A stretch of 64,000 nt of DNA from Pseudomonas khavaziana. Its GTDB lineage: Bacteria; Pseudomonadota; Gammaproteobacteria; Pseudomonadales; Pseudomonadaceae. Where the stretch lies: NCBI RefSeq assembly GCF_019145205.1, contig NZ_JAHSTT010000003.1, positions 310,001 through 374,000 on the forward strand, written 5' to 3'. A program made the translations under genes and the position numbers. The notes under the pieces were generated by a model. It did not search any database and was not told the DNA's origin. It was given only the letters and a program-made list of their open reading frames with translations. Numbering within the stretch: the first letter of the stretch is position 1; each line of letters opens with the position of its first letter. Below are positions 8,192 through 18,128 of this stretch, in pieces.

Positions 8192-9874
8192 TCAGCGCAC
8201 CCGCACGTAAGTGCCTGGCGCCGCTTCCATCGGTGGGTAGTTCTGGTTGCCCAGGGCGGTGAGGGTCTGGCGTTGTACACCGGAGCGCTGCTGCACCCAC
8301 GCCAGCCACTGCGGCCACCAACTGCCTTCGACGTGCTGGGCGTCGTAGTACCAGGCGCGTGGGTCGCTGCTCAGCTTGAGGTTTTCGACGTAGTTGGCCT
8401 TGGGGTTGCCCGGCGGGTTGAGGATGCTCTGGATATGCCCGCTGTTGGACAGCACAAAGCGCCGCTCGCCGCCCAGCAACTGGGTTGAGCGATACACCGC
8501 GTCCCAGGGCGTGATGTGGTCGTTGATCCCGGCCACGCTGAAACTGTCCACCGTGACTTTGCGTAGGTCGATGGGGGTGCCACACACTTCCAGCCCGCCG
8601 GGATGGCTCAGCGGGTTGTGCTTGAAGAAGTCCAGCAGGTCGCCGTGCAAGGCGGCAGGCAGGCGTGTGTTGTCGTTGTTCCAGTACAGGATGTCGAAGG
8701 CCGGTGGCTCCTTGCCCAACAGGTAATTGTTGATCCAGTAGCTCCAGATCAGGTCGTTGGGGCGCATCCATGCAAACACCTTGGCCATGTCGCGGCCGTC
8801 CAGCACGCCTTGCTGATAGGAGCGGCGCTTGGCGGCTTCCAGGGTCTGCTCATCGGCAAACAAGGTCGCGGGGCTGTCGATCTGGCTGTCCAGCAGGCTC
8901 ACCAGGTAGCTGGCGCTGGAGATACGCCGCAACTGGCGCTTGGCTTGCAGGTGGCCTTGCAGGGCGGCGATGGTCAAGCCACCGGCGCAGGCGCCCATCA
9001 GGTTGACCTCGCGTGCGCCGCTGATCGCCCGGCAGACGTTGAGCGCTTCTTCAAGCGCGGCCACGTAGGTGGACAGGCCCCATTCGCGATGACGTACATC
9101 CGGGTTGCGCCAACTGACCATGAACGTCTGCAGCCCGTTTTTCAGGGCGTATTGCACAAAACTGTTAGCGGGACTCAGGTCGAAGATGTAGTACTTGTTG
9201 ATTTGCGGCGGCACCACCAGCAGCGGCTTGGCGTACTGTTTTTCGCTCATGGGCTTGTACTGGATCAACTCCAGCAACTCGTTGCGAAACACTACCGAGC
9301 CGGGCGTGGTCGCTACTGTCTTGCCCACTTCGAAGGCGTGCTTGCTGACCTGGCGCGGCAGGCCATCGTTGTGCAGCAGGTCTTCGAAGAGGTTGCTCAC
9401 ACCGCGCACTACACTGCTTCCACCGGAGTTGAGCAGTTCCTTGATCGCCAGTGGGTTGAGCAGGGTGTTGGAAGGGGAAACGGCATCGTTGAGCAGGGCA
9501 AAGGCGAACTGGGCGCGGGTGCGATCATCGTCACTGAGGTTGCTGTCATCGATCCAGTGCAGCGTCTGCTTCTGCCAGCTCAGATACGCTTGCAAGCTGC
9601 GTCGGTACAGCGGGTTGAGTTTCCAGGTGGGGTCACTGAAGCGATTGTCCTTGGGGTTGGGCTCGTGCACGGTTTCACCCAGCAGCACGCGGCCCAGTTG
9701 GCCGCCCAAGGCTAGGGCGTGGCGGGCGGTGTGGACCGGGTTGCGCAGGCCATGCGCGGCGACGGTGCGCAGGGTCGACAGTAGATCGCGCCCCCTGAGG
9801 CCGGTGATCGCATTTTGCGCGTTGATGAACGCAGCAGGGGTGGGCGCCGGGTTCGTCACGGGTCTTTCTCGCAT
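8192..9874 (-). CDS. phaC2: Class II poly(3-hydroxyalkanoate) synthase PhaC2
   Basis: PhaC2 polymerises (R)-3-hydroxyacyl-CoA into medium-chain-length PHA. The 560-residue protein has an alpha/beta-hydrolase fold with the lipase-like box GACAGG, placing the catalytic cysteine at residue 296, and conserved downstream blocks SYQQGVLDGRDMAKVFAWMR and SGHIQSILNPPGNPKA with the catalytic His. The start MRERPVTNP was chosen over an ATG 14 codons upstream. It lies between phaZ and phaD and is clearly paralogous to the synthase at 10960. Confidence 0.96.
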   Translation of the reverse strand: MRERPVTNPAPTPAAFINAQNAITGLRGRDLLSTLRTVAAHGLRNPVHTARHALALGGQLGRVLLGETVHEPNPKDNRFSDPTWKLNPLYRRSLQAYLSWQKQTLHWIDDSNLSDDDRTRAQFAFALLNDAVSPSNTLLNPLAIKELLNSGGSSVVRGVSNLFEDLLHNDGLPRQVSKHAFEVGKTVATTPGSVVFRNELLELIQYKPMSEKQYAKPLLVVPPQINKYYIFDLSPANSFVQYALKNGLQTFMVSWRNPDVRHREWGLSTYVAALEEALNVCRAISGAREVNLMGACAGGLTIAALQGHLQAKRQLRRISSASYLVSLLDSQIDSPATLFADEQTLEAAKRRSYQQGVLDGRDMAKVFAWMRPNDLIWSYWINNYLLGKEPPAFDILYWNNDNTRLPAALHGDLLDFFKHNPLSHPGGLEVCGTPIDLRKVTVDSFSVAGINDHITPWDAVYRSTQLLGGERRFVLSNSGHIQSILNPPGNPKANYVENLKLSSDPRAWYYDAQHVEGSWWPQWLAWVQQRSGVQRQTLTALGNQNYPPMEAAPGTYVRVR

Positions 9875-9964
9875 GAGCCAACACTCCTTCGTCAAGACAT
9901 CAAGCAGGCACGCCAATCCAGAACCTTAGTCGGTTTCTGGCAAGTTGCGCGCTGGTGTGATCCT

Positions 9965-10810
9965 TCACACCGCCGGTCGCGGATGTATCACAGCGCGCAG
10001 GCGCTCCTCTTCGAGAAACTTCATGATGATCGGCGCCACGGCTTCGGCCCGGGTGATCAGGAACAGGTGGCCGTCATCGATGATGTGCAACTGCGCATTC
10101 GGGATGCGCCAGGCCAGCATGCGCATGTTGATCAGCGGGATCAGCGGGTCATCGTCACCAGCCAGCACCAGGGTGGGCTGGCGGATCTTGTGCAGCCAAT
10201 GAATGCTGGTCCAGCCAAGCCCGGCGAACAATTGCCAGTAGTAACCCAGCTTGCCGGCCGAGCGCACTTTGCTGGCGTGTTCGGCGGCCAGGTTCGAATC
10301 GCGGCGGAACGAGCCGCCATAAATCATCGGTGCAATGCGCACCACATGGGAGGGTTGGATATAACGCCGAGGGCTGGCCATCAGCCACAGAACCTTGGGC
10401 TTGCCGGGGACCATAAAGGCCCCGGCCGCTGTGGCCGCCAGGATCAGCTTCTTGCAGCGTTCCGGGTAGTCATAGGCGAACTGCTGCGCCAGCGCGCCGC
10501 CCCAGGACACACCCACGGCGTTCACCTGGCCGTAGTCGAGGTAATCGAGCATACGCGCGGTGAGTTTGGCCAGGCCGGGGAAGCGATAGGGCCGGTTTGG
10601 CGTCGAGGAACCGCCAACGCCGGGTACATCGAACGCAATCACTTCCAGGTCCGGGTCCAGGGCCTGGACGAACGGGAACACCAGCTCAAGGTTGGCGCCG
10701 ATGCCGTTGAAGACCAGCAGCGGCGTCAAGTGGGGCTTGCCCGGGCGCACCGCGGTACGGATGGTCTGGCCATCCAGGTCGATGGTACGGAAGATGAACG
10801 GTTGCGGCAT
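9965..10810 (-). CDS. phaZ: Intracellular PHA depolymerase PhaZ
   Basis: PhaZ releases hydroxyacids from stored medium-chain-length PHA. The 281-residue alpha/beta-hydrolase has the nucleophile motif GVSWGG (Ser102 with this start), the acid in LVLAGDDDPLIP and the His in IIDDGHLFL, matching the P. putida depolymerase triad. ATG at 10810 was preferred to TTG two codons upstream because the family begins MPQP. It sits between the two synthases, and a REP pair separates it from phaC1. Confidence 0.95.
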   Translation of the reverse strand: MPQPFIFRTIDLDGQTIRTAVRPGKPHLTPLLVFNGIGANLELVFPFVQALDPDLEVIAFDVPGVGGSSTPNRPYRFPGLAKLTARMLDYLDYGQVNAVGVSWGGALAQQFAYDYPERCKKLILAATAAGAFMVPGKPKVLWLMASPRRYIQPSHVVRIAPMIYGGSFRRDSNLAAEHASKVRSAGKLGYYWQLFAGLGWTSIHWLHKIRQPTLVLAGDDDPLIPLINMRMLAWRIPNAQLHIIDDGHLFLITRAEAVAPIIMKFLEEERLRAVIHPRPAV

Positions 10811-10853
10811 GCTCAAGCCCTGTGAAGTGTTACAGGAGGAATATAGTCAAAGT

Positions 10854-10940
10854 GTGGGAGGGGGCTTGCTCCCGATGGCAGTGTGTCATTGAGCACACCT
10901 GACACTGATCCATCCCTATCGGGAGCAAGCCCCCTCCCAC
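10854..10940. repeat. Inverted REP pair, GTGGGAGGGGGCTTGCTCCCGAT type
   Basis: Two REP units in inverted orientation flank a short variable spacer in the phaC1-phaZ gap. Transcribed from phaC1, the pair can form a long hairpin that may attenuate or stabilise the upstream message; this is an inference. Confidence 0.93.
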
Positions 10941-10959
10941 ATTTGGATCTCATTCCAAT

Positions 10960-12639
10960 CTACCGCTCATGTACATAGGTACCTGGCGCCGCTTCGGCGG
11001 CGGCATAGGTTTTACTGCCTAATGTCGTCGGGGCTTTCTTCAACTTGCCCGCTCGCTCTGCCTGCCACACCTGCCAATGCAGCCACCACGAATCGGTGTG
11101 CTTGGTGGCGTTCTCCTGCCACTCCAGCGCGCTGCCCGCCAAGCCCTCGCTGGTCTGGTAGCGCGCCTTGGGGTTGCCCGGCGGGTTGAGGATGCTCTGG
11201 ATATGCCCGCTGCTGGACAACACAAACTCGACCTTGCCGCCAAACAACTGCGCCGACTTGTAGCAGGACTGCCACGGTGTGATGTGATCGTTGGTGCCGG
11301 CCAGGGCGTAGACATCGGCGGTGACCTGCTTGAGGTCGATGGGCGTGCCGCACACTTCAAGGGCGTTGGCGCGTACCAGTGGGTTGTTCTTGAACAGTTC
11401 GATCAGGTCGCCATGGAAAGCGGCCGGCAAGCGGGTGGTGTCGTTGTTCCAGAACAGGATGTCGAACACCGGCGGCTCGTTGCCCAATAGGTAGTTATTG
11501 ACCCAATAGTTCCAGATCAGGTCGTTGGGGCGCATCCAGGCGAACACCTTGGCCATGTCGCGGCCTTCCAGCACGCCGGCCTGGTAGGAATGGCGCTTGG
11601 CTGCTTCCAGGGTCTGCTCGTCGACAAACAGCGCCACCTGGGTGTCCAGGGTCGTGTCCAGCACGCTCACCAGCAGGGTCAGGGCATTGACCTTCTTTTC
11701 CCCCAGCGCCGCGTAGTGGCCCAGCAGCGCGGTGCAGGTGATGCCCCCGGAGCAGGCGCCGAGCATATTCACGTCCTTGCTGCCGGTAATCGCCGTGACC
11801 ACATCGACCGCTTCCTTGAGCGCCTCGATATAAGTCGATAGGCCCCACTCGCGCTGGGCCTTGGTGGGGTTGCGCCAGCTGACGATAAACGTCTGCTGCC
11901 CATTGCGCAGGCAGAAGCGCGCCAGGCTCTTATCCGGGCACAGGTCGAATATGTAGAATTTGTTGATCTGCGGCGGCACCACCAGCAGCGGACGCTCGTG
12001 TACCTGCTCGGTGGTGGGCTTGTACTGGATCAGCTCCAGCACATCGTTGCGAAACACCACCGCGCCTTCGCTGGTGCCCAACGTCTTGCCGACTTCAAAG
12101 GCGCCCATGTTGACCTGGCTCGGCATGCCGCCGTTATGCACCATGTCCTTGGCCAGGTGGGACAAACCGTCGAGCAGGCTTTTACCGCCGGTTTCAAAGA
12201 AGCGCTTGACCGCCGCCGGGTTGGCCGCGCTATTGGTGGGGGCCATGGCTTCGGTCATCAGGTTGATCACGAAGTGGCCGCGGCTGATGTCCTGTGCCGA
12301 CAGACTGCTGTCGTCGATCCAGTCGTGGAGTTCCTTGCGCCACGCCAGGTAAGTCTGCAGGTAGCGTTTGTAGAGCGGGTTCTGGCTCCAGGCCGGGTCG
12401 TTGAAGCGACGGTCGTCGCCCTCGGGTACCAGTGGGGATTTGCCGAACATCACATTCTTCAATTCGACGCCAAAGTGGGCGACGTGCTTGACGCTGTGCA
12501 ACGGTTGCTTGATGGCTTGGGTCAGCACCATCCTGGCCGAGGCCAATAAATCCTTTTTGCGTAACGCGATGATCGGGTTCAGCCCCAGGGTGTTTTCCGA
12601 CGCCTGGCGTTTCAAGTCATCGTTATTCTTGTTACTCAT
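10960..12639 (-). CDS. phaC1: Class II poly(3-hydroxyalkanoate) synthase PhaC1
   Basis: PhaC1 is the first and usually main medium-chain-length PHA synthase. The 559-residue protein carries the box GACSGG with catalytic Cys296, a WRNPTKAQREWGLSTY block and SSGHIQSILNPPGNPKA holding the catalytic His. Length matches class II synthases. It heads the phaC1-phaZ-phaC2-phaD block and is preceded by a 249-nt region with a sigma-54-like site. Confidence 0.97.
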   Translation of the reverse strand: MSNKNNDDLKRQASENTLGLNPIIALRKKDLLASARMVLTQAIKQPLHSVKHVAHFGVELKNVMFGKSPLVPEGDDRRFNDPAWSQNPLYKRYLQTYLAWRKELHDWIDDSSLSAQDISRGHFVINLMTEAMAPTNSAANPAAVKRFFETGGKSLLDGLSHLAKDMVHNGGMPSQVNMGAFEVGKTLGTSEGAVVFRNDVLELIQYKPTTEQVHERPLLVVPPQINKFYIFDLCPDKSLARFCLRNGQQTFIVSWRNPTKAQREWGLSTYIEALKEAVDVVTAITGSKDVNMLGACSGGITCTALLGHYAALGEKKVNALTLLVSVLDTTLDTQVALFVDEQTLEAAKRHSYQAGVLEGRDMAKVFAWMRPNDLIWNYWVNNYLLGNEPPVFDILFWNNDTTRLPAAFHGDLIELFKNNPLVRANALEVCGTPIDLKQVTADVYALAGTNDHITPWQSCYKSAQLFGGKVEFVLSSSGHIQSILNPPGNPKARYQTSEGLAGSALEWQENATKHTDSWWLHWQVWQAERAGKLKKAPTTLGSKTYAAAEAAPGTYVHER

Positions 12640-12755
12640 CTACGACGCTCCATTGTCCGAAAGACGAGTACCGGCGATTGCTGCGCACCCAATTTCGATA
12701 CACGACACCAGCCTGGTACTGCGACCCGGGTGACCGTTGATACCGCATCGTCAAA

Positions 12756-12771
12756 TGCAGGGAACTTGCCA
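12756..12771 (-). promoter_or_regulatory. phaC1: Sigma-54-like -24/-12 site upstream of phaC1
   Basis: On the minus strand TGGCAAGTTCCCTGCA fits the sigma-54 pattern TGGCACG-N4-TTGCA with two mismatches and correct GG/GC spacing. It would give a leader of about 105 nt before the phaC1 ATG. Sigma-54-type promoters have been proposed for PHA synthase genes in other pseudomonads. No enhancer-binding site was identified. Confidence 0.45.
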
Positions 12772-12832
12772 GTTCCATTGGTTACCCGAGTTTATTTTTT
12801 TTCGCAAGCGGGCCGATCATTGGCCTCGCGAC

Positions 12833-12867
12833 AGGGCATTCAAGCAGATGAAATTAGAAAATGCCCT
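12833..12867. other. Inverted repeat in the phaC1 / DUF971 gap
   Basis: AGGGCATT and AATGCCCT form an 8-bp inverted repeat around 19 nt. It lies 22 nt beyond the DUF971 stop codon, in the region upstream of phaC1. It has no T tract in either direction, so it could be a regulator site rather than a terminator. Confidence 0.4.
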
Positions 12868-12888
12868 CTAAAGAGCAAGACGCCTGGG

Positions 12889-13266
12889 CTAGAGCATCAG
12901 CCGCACGACCGACTGGTTCGGGTCGCGGGTTTTTCCGGCCGCTTTGAGCTCGGCCAGGTAATCGCTCCACAGTGCGTCCTGACGTACGGCGAGTTGGTAG
13001 AGGTAGTCCCAGGTGAATAGTCCACTGTCATGGCCGTCGTCGAAGGTCAATTTCAGTGCGTACTGGCCGGCCGGTTCGACCTTGTTCAACCTGACGTTGA
13101 GCTTGCCGAATTGCAGGATGGGTTTGCCGTGGCCCTGGACCTCGGCGGAAGGCGAGTGCACCCGCAGGAATTCGGCGGGCAGTTGGTAGGTTTCATCCGG
13201 ACCGTAAGTCAGGCCAAGGGTATTGGAGGTTTTATGCAGGTTTACTGCGCTAGGAAACTTGGCCAT
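12889..13266 (-). CDS. DUF971 / gamma-butyrobetaine hydroxylase-like N-terminal domain protein
   Basis: The 125-residue protein (MAKFPSAVNLHKTSNTLGL) consists almost wholly of a DUF971 domain, also found at the N-terminus of gamma-butyrobetaine hydroxylases. Recognisable parts are LPAEFLRVHSPSAEV and KLTFDDGHDSGLFTWDYLY. No catalytic oxygenase domain is present. Stand-alone members have been linked to iron-sulfur or iron handling, but the function here is unknown. It lies downstream of hslVU in the same orientation, across a REP pair. Confidence 0.88.
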   Translation of the reverse strand: MAKFPSAVNLHKTSNTLGLTYGPDETYQLPAEFLRVHSPSAEVQGHGKPILQFGKLNVRLNKVEPAGQYALKLTFDDGHDSGLFTWDYLYQLAVRQDALWSDYLAELKAAGKTRDPNQSVVRLML

Positions 13267-13297
13267 ATGGGATGCTCCTGAATAAACCGGCTTAAAT

Positions 13298-13384
13298 GTG
13301 GGAGGGGGCTTGCTCCCGATGGCGGTGTGTCAGTCAGCTCATCTGATACTGATACACCGCCATCGGGAGCAAGCCCCCTCTCAC
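13298..13384. repeat. Inverted REP pair, GTGGGAGGGGGC type
   Basis: Two convergent REP units separated by a short spacer lie between hslU and the DUF971 gene. The right unit has one substitution (ccccctctcac) relative to the other copies. Confidence 0.93.
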
Positions 13385-13413
13385 ATTTGAAGCAAAGCAG
13401 TTCGGTGTGAGTT

Positions 13414-14751
13414 TTACAGAATATACCGCGACAGATCTTCGTTCTGCGCCAATTCGCCCAGGTGGCTGTTGACGTAGTCAGCATCGATCTGGATCGCTTC
13501 GCCATTCTGCGCACCGGCCATGTCACCAGCACTGAACGACACTTCCTCAAGCAGGCGCTCAAGCAGGGTATGCAGGCGACGGGCACCGATGTTCTCGGTC
13601 TTCTCGTTGACCTGCCAGGCGATTTCCGCCAAACGCTTGATGCCGTCGGCCTGGAACTCGATACCCAGGCCCTCGGTTTTCAGCAGCTCACGGTATTGCT
13701 CGGTGAGCGATGCGTGGGGTTCGCTGAGGATGCGCTCGAAGTCGCCCGGGGTCAGCGCCTTGAGTTCCACGCGAATCGGCAGGCGGCCTTGCAGCTCGGG
13801 CACCAGGTCGCTTGGCTTGCTCAGGTGGAAGGCGCCGGAGGCAATAAACAGGATGTGGTCGGTCTTGACCATGCCCAGCTTGGTGTTGACTGTGCATCCC
13901 TCGATCAGCGGCAGCAGGTCGCGCTGCACGCCTTCACGGGAGACATCGACGCCGCCGGAGTTGCCGCGCTTGGCCACCTTATCGATCTCATCGATAAACA
14001 CGATGCCATGCTGCTCGACAGCTTCCAGTGCCTTGGCCTTGAGTTCTTCCTCATTGACCAGGCGCCCGGCTTCTTCATCGCGCACCAGCTTGAGCGCTTC
14101 CTTGACCTTGAGCTTGCGGCTCTTCTTCTTGCCCTTGCCCATGTTGGCGAACAAGTTCTGCAACTGGCTGGTCATTTCTTCCATGCCCGGCGGAGCGGAA
14201 ATATCCACACCGGACACTTCGGCCACTTCGATCTCGATTTCCTTGTCATCCAGCTGGCCTTCACGCAGACGCTTGCGGAACAGTTGGCGGGTGTTGGAAT
14301 CCGAGGACGATGCGGCGTCTTCGTTGAAACCCATGCGTGCCGGTGGCAGCAGGGCATCGAGGATGCGTTCTTCGGCAGCATCTTCGGCGCGGTGGCTGAC
14401 CTTGGTCACTTCCTGTTCGCGCAGCATCTTCAGGGCAGCATCGGCCAGGTCACGAATGATCGACTCGACGTCGCGGCCCACATAGCCGACTTCGGTGAAT
14501 TTGGTCGCTTCCACCTTGATGAACGGGGCATTGGCCAACTTGGCCAGACGTCGGGCGATTTCGGTTTTACCGACACCGGTCGGGCCGATCATCAGGATGT
14601 TCTTGGGCGTTACTTCAACGCGCAGTTCTTCCGGCAGTTGCATCCGGCGCCAGCGGTTACGCAGGGCGATGGCAACGGCGCGCTTGGCATCGTCCTGGCC
14701 GATGATATGGCGATTGAGTTCATGGACGATTTCGCGGGGAGTCATGGACAT
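13414..14751 (-). CDS. hslU: HslU, ATPase subunit of the HslVU protease
   Basis: HslU is the AAA+ unfoldase that feeds substrates to the HslV peptidase. The 445-residue protein has Walker [19 protein letters not shown], Walker [14 protein letters not shown], an inserted I domain (about residues 110-240) and the C-terminal tail ending EDLSRYIL, which docks into HslV. Length is standard. It follows hslV by 38 nt and shares its heat-shock-type promoter. Confidence 0.98.
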   Translation of the reverse strand: MSMTPREIVHELNRHIIGQDDAKRAVAIALRNRWRRMQLPEELRVEVTPKNILMIGPTGVGKTEIARRLAKLANAPFIKVEATKFTEVGYVGRDVESIIRDLADAALKMLREQEVTKVSHRAEDAAEERILDALLPPARMGFNEDAASSSDSNTRQLFRKRLREGQLDDKEIEIEVAEVSGVDISAPPGMEEMTSQLQNLFANMGKGKKKSRKLKVKEALKLVRDEEAGRLVNEEELKAKALEAVEQHGIVFIDEIDKVAKRGNSGGVDVSREGVQRDLLPLIEGCTVNTKLGMVKTDHILFIASGAFHLSKPSDLVPELQGRLPIRVELKALTPGDFERILSEPHASLTEQYRELLKTEGLGIEFQADGIKRLAEIAWQVNEKTENIGARRLHTLLERLLEEVSFSAGDMAGAQNGEAIQIDADYVNSHLGELAQNEDLSRYIL

Positions 14752-14789
14752 AGTTGTTTGGCGGCCTCAAGCGAGAATAAGCCCAAGGC

Positions 14790-15320
14790 TTACTCGGCGA
14801 GGTCCTGCTCCTCAATGGTCTGGTTGTGGTTGGTGAACACGCAGATATCGCCGGCGATGCCCAGGGCGGTCTCGACGATTTCCCGGGCCGACAGGTCGGT
14901 TTTCTTCAGCAACGCACTGGCCGCAGCCTGGGCGTAGCCACCGCCGGAACCCATGGCGATCAAGCCGTGCTCAGGTTCTACCACGTCGCCATTGCCGGTG
15001 ATGATCAGGGAAGCGTCTTTGTTGGCGACGGCAAGCATGGCTTCAAGGCGGCTGAGGGAGCGGTCGGTGCGCCATTCCTTGGCCAGTTCGACAGCAGCGC
15101 GCACCAGGTGGCCCTGATGTTTCTCAAGCTGGCCTTCGAAGCGTTCGAAGAGGGTAAAGGCGTCGGCGGTAGCGCCTGCGAAACCGGCAAGTACCTGGCC
15201 GTGGTACAGGCGACGCACTTTTTTCGCGTTGCCTTTCATCACGGTGTTGCCCAGGGAAACCTGGCCGTCGCCGCCCATGACAACTTTGCCGTGGCGACGT
15301 ACTGAAACGATGGTGGTCAA
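14790..15320 (-). CDS. hslV: HslV, peptidase subunit of the HslVU protease (TTG start)
   Basis: HslV is a proteasome-like threonine peptidase. The 176-residue protein should begin (M)[19 protein letters not shown], because the N-terminal Thr after Met removal is the nucleophile. This requires initiation at TTG (15318-15320), with GGAG nine bases upstream. An ATG five codons further up would bury the catalytic Thr and also contains the Shine-Dalgarno sequence. The rest ([18 protein letters not shown]) is typical HslV. Confidence 0.96.
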   Translation of the reverse strand: MTTIVSVRRHGKVVMGGDGQVSLGNTVMKGNAKKVRRLYHGQVLAGFAGATADAFTLFERFEGQLEKHQGHLVRAAVELAKEWRTDRSLSRLEAMLAVANKDASLIITGNGDVVEPEHGLIAMGSGGGYAQAAASALLKKTDLSAREIVETALGIAGDICVFTNHNQTIEEQDLAE

Positions 15321-15367
15321 GGGGAGAGTCTCCACGCAGCGGGGCGAAAATGCCCTGATGGAAACTC

Positions 15368-15395
15368 ATATGGGGGTGGCGGTGGGGATTTCAAC
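15368..15395 (-). promoter_or_regulatory. hslV: Sigma-32-like heat-shock promoter of hslVU
   Basis: On the minus strand GTTGAAA (-35), a 13-nt spacer and CCCCATAT (-10) match the RpoH consensus CTTGAAA-N11-15-CCCCATNT with one mismatch. The predicted transcription start gives a leader of about 40 nt before the hslV TTG. HslVU is an RpoH-controlled heat-shock protease in E. coli. Confidence 0.8.
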
Positions 15396-15465
15396 CGTAG
15401 GACCGGTGTGCGGACGAGTGGTGTTATTGATCCGACACCTATCCAAGAACACCGCAAAACCAAAT

Positions 15466-15553
15466 GTGGGAGGGGGCTTGCTCCCGATGGCGGTGTATCA
15501 GTCGCCGGATATGCTGACTGGTCCACGGCCATCGGGAGCAAGCCCCCTCCCAC
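15466..15553. repeat. Inverted REP pair, GTGGGAGGGGGC type
   Basis: Two inverted REP units in the gap between the ftsN-like gene and hslV, just upstream of the heat-shock-type promoter. The pair may insulate hslVU from upstream transcripts. Confidence 0.93.
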
Positions 15554-15577
15554 ATTAGCCCTGCTATGCCTTCGGAA

Positions 15578-16279
15578 TCAGCGGCTCTGGCGCTGTTGTA
15601 ACAATAGGTTGCTAAAGCCCGCGCCAGCCAATTGTTTCTGCGCCACGGTTAATTGCTCACGGTTGCTGAACGGCCCTACCAATACGCGATACCAGGTCGC
15701 TTCCTTCACCGTGCCGGATTCCACCGTCACCGACTGGCCCAACAGGATGATCTGCGCACGCACGCGATCAGCATCCGCCTGTTTCGGGAACGAGCCCGCC
15801 TGCAGGAAGAACTTGGTCACCGGCGCGGCCTTGGTGGCAGCGACCGGCGGTGGTGGCGGCGGCGTGATCCCGGCCAGCGCGGCCTGGGCCCGGGCTGTGT
15901 CGATTTTCGCGGCTTCCGCAGGTGTCACCGGCGTGGTTGGCACTTGCGGCGTCGGCAGGGTTTTCTCCGGCACGGCCTCGGGTGGCACGATCACTTCCGA
16001 TTCAGGCAGCAGTGTGTAGAAGTCGTACTTTGGCTTCACCGGTGCAGTCGGGCTCGGCGCGGTCTTGTTGGCCTCGGCGATTTTTGTGGCTTTCTGCTGC
16101 TCCTGTTTGACGCGCTTGACGTCATCGCCCTGGCCGGGTTCAAGCTTCATCAAAAATACGATGAATGCACCGACTGTGAGGCCGATAGCCATCCACAGCC
16201 AGCCCGGAATCGGCTGTTTCGCCGGGGCCTGGTAGCGGCTGGCGCCGCGCTTGGGTGCAGGTTTTTTCTTGGCAGCCAA
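15578..16279 (-). CDS. SPOR-domain cell-division protein, FtsN-like
   Basis: The 233-residue protein has a basic cytoplasmic N-terminus (MAAKKKPAPKRGASRYQ), one membrane segment at about residues 26-45, a Pro/Ala-rich periplasmic linker and a C-terminal SPOR domain (about residues 155-230, KFFLQAGSFPKQADADRVRAQ). SPOR domains bind denuded septal peptidoglycan, and this layout is that of FtsN. It starts 1 nt after argS ends. True FtsN function is inferred from architecture and location. Confidence 0.9.
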   Translation of the reverse strand: MAAKKKPAPKRGASRYQAPAKQPIPGWLWMAIGLTVGAFIVFLMKLEPGQGDDVKRVKQEQQKATKIAEANKTAPSPTAPVKPKYDFYTLLPESEVIVPPEAVPEKTLPTPQVPTTPVTPAEAAKIDTARAQAALAGITPPPPPPVAATKAAPVTKFFLQAGSFPKQADADRVRAQIILLGQSVTVESGTVKEATWYRVLVGPFSNREQLTVAQKQLAGAGFSNLLLQQRQSR

Positions 16280-16280
16280 C

Positions 16281-18017
16281 TTACATACGCTCCAGAGTTT
16301 CCAGGCCCAAGAGTTCCAGGCCTTGCTTGAGGGTGCGTCCAGCCAGGGCGGCGAGGCGCAGGCGACTTTGTTTCTGGGCTTCGTCGTCGGCGGTCAGGAT
16401 CGGGCAGTTCTCGTAGAAACTGGAGAACAACCCTGCCACTTCGTACAAATAGGTGCACAGGATATGCGGTGTGCCTTTCTCGCCGACGCTGTTGAGCACT
16501 TCGCCGAACTGCGCCAGCTTGGCGGCCAGTTCCTGTTCATGGGCGGCATCCAGCACGATTTGGCCTTCGACTTCGCTGAAGTCCTTGCCCAGCTTGCGGA
16601 ACACACCCGCCACGCGGGTGTAGGCGTACAGCAGGTATGGCGCGGTGTTGCCTTCGAAATTGAGCATCAGGTCGAAGTTGAAGCTGTAGTCGCTGGTGCG
16701 GTGTTTGGACAGGTCGGCATATTTCACCGCGCCAATGCCTACCACGCGGGCGATGTTGCGCAGGTCGGCCTCGGCCAATTCCGGGTTCTTTTCCTTCACC
16801 AGGTTGTAGGCACGTTCCTGGGCCTCGGTGAGCAGGTCGATCAGCTTCACGGTGCCGCCGTCGCGGGTCTTGAACGGGCGGCCATCGGCGCCGTTCATGG
16901 TGCCGAAACCCATGTGTTCCATATGCATCGGGTGGGTGACGAAACCGGCACGGCGGGCCACTTCGAACACTTGCTGGAAGTGCAGGGCCTGGCGCTGGTC
17001 AACGAAGTACAGCGCGCGGTCGGCCTTGAGCACGCCGCTGCGATAGCGCACGGCGGCCAGGTCGGTGGTGGCGTAGAGGTAGCCGCCATCGGCCTTGACG
17101 ATGATCACCGGCAGCGGCTCGCCGTCGGCGGTCTTGAATTCTTCAAGGAACACGCACTGCGCGCCGTTGCTCTCCACCAGCAGGCCCTTGGCCTTGAGGT
17201 CGTTGACTACGTTGATCAGGTCGTCGTTGTAGGCGCTTTCGCCCATCACGTCGGCCATGGTCAGTTTCACGTTGAGCAGCTCGTAGATTTCCTGGCAGTG
17301 GGACAGGGAGATTTCCCGGAAGCGGTTCCACAGCGCCAGGCACTCCTCATCGCCCGCTTGCAGCTTGACCACCAGGCCACGGGCGCGGTCGGCGAACTCT
17401 TCGGATTCGTCGAAACGCTTCTTGGCGGCGCGGTAGAAGTTTTCCAGGTCGGCCAGCTCGTTGCTGGTGATCGGGTTTTCCTGCAGGTAGGCCATCAGCA
17501 TGCCGAACTGGGTGCCCCAGTCGCCCACATGGTTCTGGCGGATCACCGTATCGCCGAGGAACTCCAGGACCCGGGCCACGCCGTCACCGATGATGGTGGA
17601 GCGCAGGTGACCAACGTGCATTTCCTTGGCCAGGTTCGGCGCCGACAGGTCGATGACCACGCGCTGGGCGGCACCAGCCTTGTGCGCGCCGATGTGAGCG
17701 TCGGCCAGGGCGGCGTCCAGGCGCGAAGCCAGGGCCTGGGTGTTCTGGAAGAAGTTGATGAAACCCGGGCCGGCTATTTCGGCCTTGGTCACACTCGCGT
17801 CAGCCGGCAGCGCGGCAATGATTTTTTCCGCCAGGTCGCGGGGTTTCATACCGGCCGGCTTGGACAGCATCATCGCGATATTGCTGGCGAAGTCGCCGTG
17901 GGTCTTGTCGCGGGTGTTCTCCACCTGGATCGCCGGCGACAGGCCTTCAGGCAACACACCTTCGTTGACGAGTTGGGTGAGGGCTTGTTGGATCAGCTGG
18001 CGAATGGTGTCTTTCAT
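16281..18017 (-). CDS. argS: Arginyl-tRNA synthetase ArgS
   Basis: ArgS charges tRNA-Arg. The 578-residue class I synthetase starts [20 protein letters not shown] and shows the N-terminal additional domain, the HIGH-type motif in [17 protein letters not shown], and the C-terminal DALR anticodon-binding domain ending [12 protein letters not shown]. The start was set at the conserved MKDTIRQ; open frame continues upstream into a REP pair but is not ArgS-like. It is followed by the FtsN-like gene. Confidence 0.97.
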   Translation of the reverse strand: MKDTIRQLIQQALTQLVNEGVLPEGLSPAIQVENTRDKTHGDFASNIAMMLSKPAGMKPRDLAEKIIAALPADASVTKAEIAGPGFINFFQNTQALASRLDAALADAHIGAHKAGAAQRVVIDLSAPNLAKEMHVGHLRSTIIGDGVARVLEFLGDTVIRQNHVGDWGTQFGMLMAYLQENPITSNELADLENFYRAAKKRFDESEEFADRARGLVVKLQAGDEECLALWNRFREISLSHCQEIYELLNVKLTMADVMGESAYNDDLINVVNDLKAKGLLVESNGAQCVFLEEFKTADGEPLPVIIVKADGGYLYATTDLAAVRYRSGVLKADRALYFVDQRQALHFQQVFEVARRAGFVTHPMHMEHMGFGTMNGADGRPFKTRDGGTVKLIDLLTEAQERAYNLVKEKNPELAEADLRNIARVVGIGAVKYADLSKHRTSDYSFNFDLMLNFEGNTAPYLLYAYTRVAGVFRKLGKDFSEVEGQIVLDAAHEQELAAKLAQFGEVLNSVGEKGTPHILCTYLYEVAGLFSSFYENCPILTADDEAQKQSRLRLAALAGRTLKQGLELLGLETLERM

Positions 18018-18128
18018 GGTGTTCTCTTTCGACCGCAAGCGGCGGCGCGCGATGCGCAGGTGGAAAAACTCGGCATTATCCGTGGCGAGGGCGGGCTTGC
18101 CAACCGTTCCGGACCTGTGGAGCAGTTT

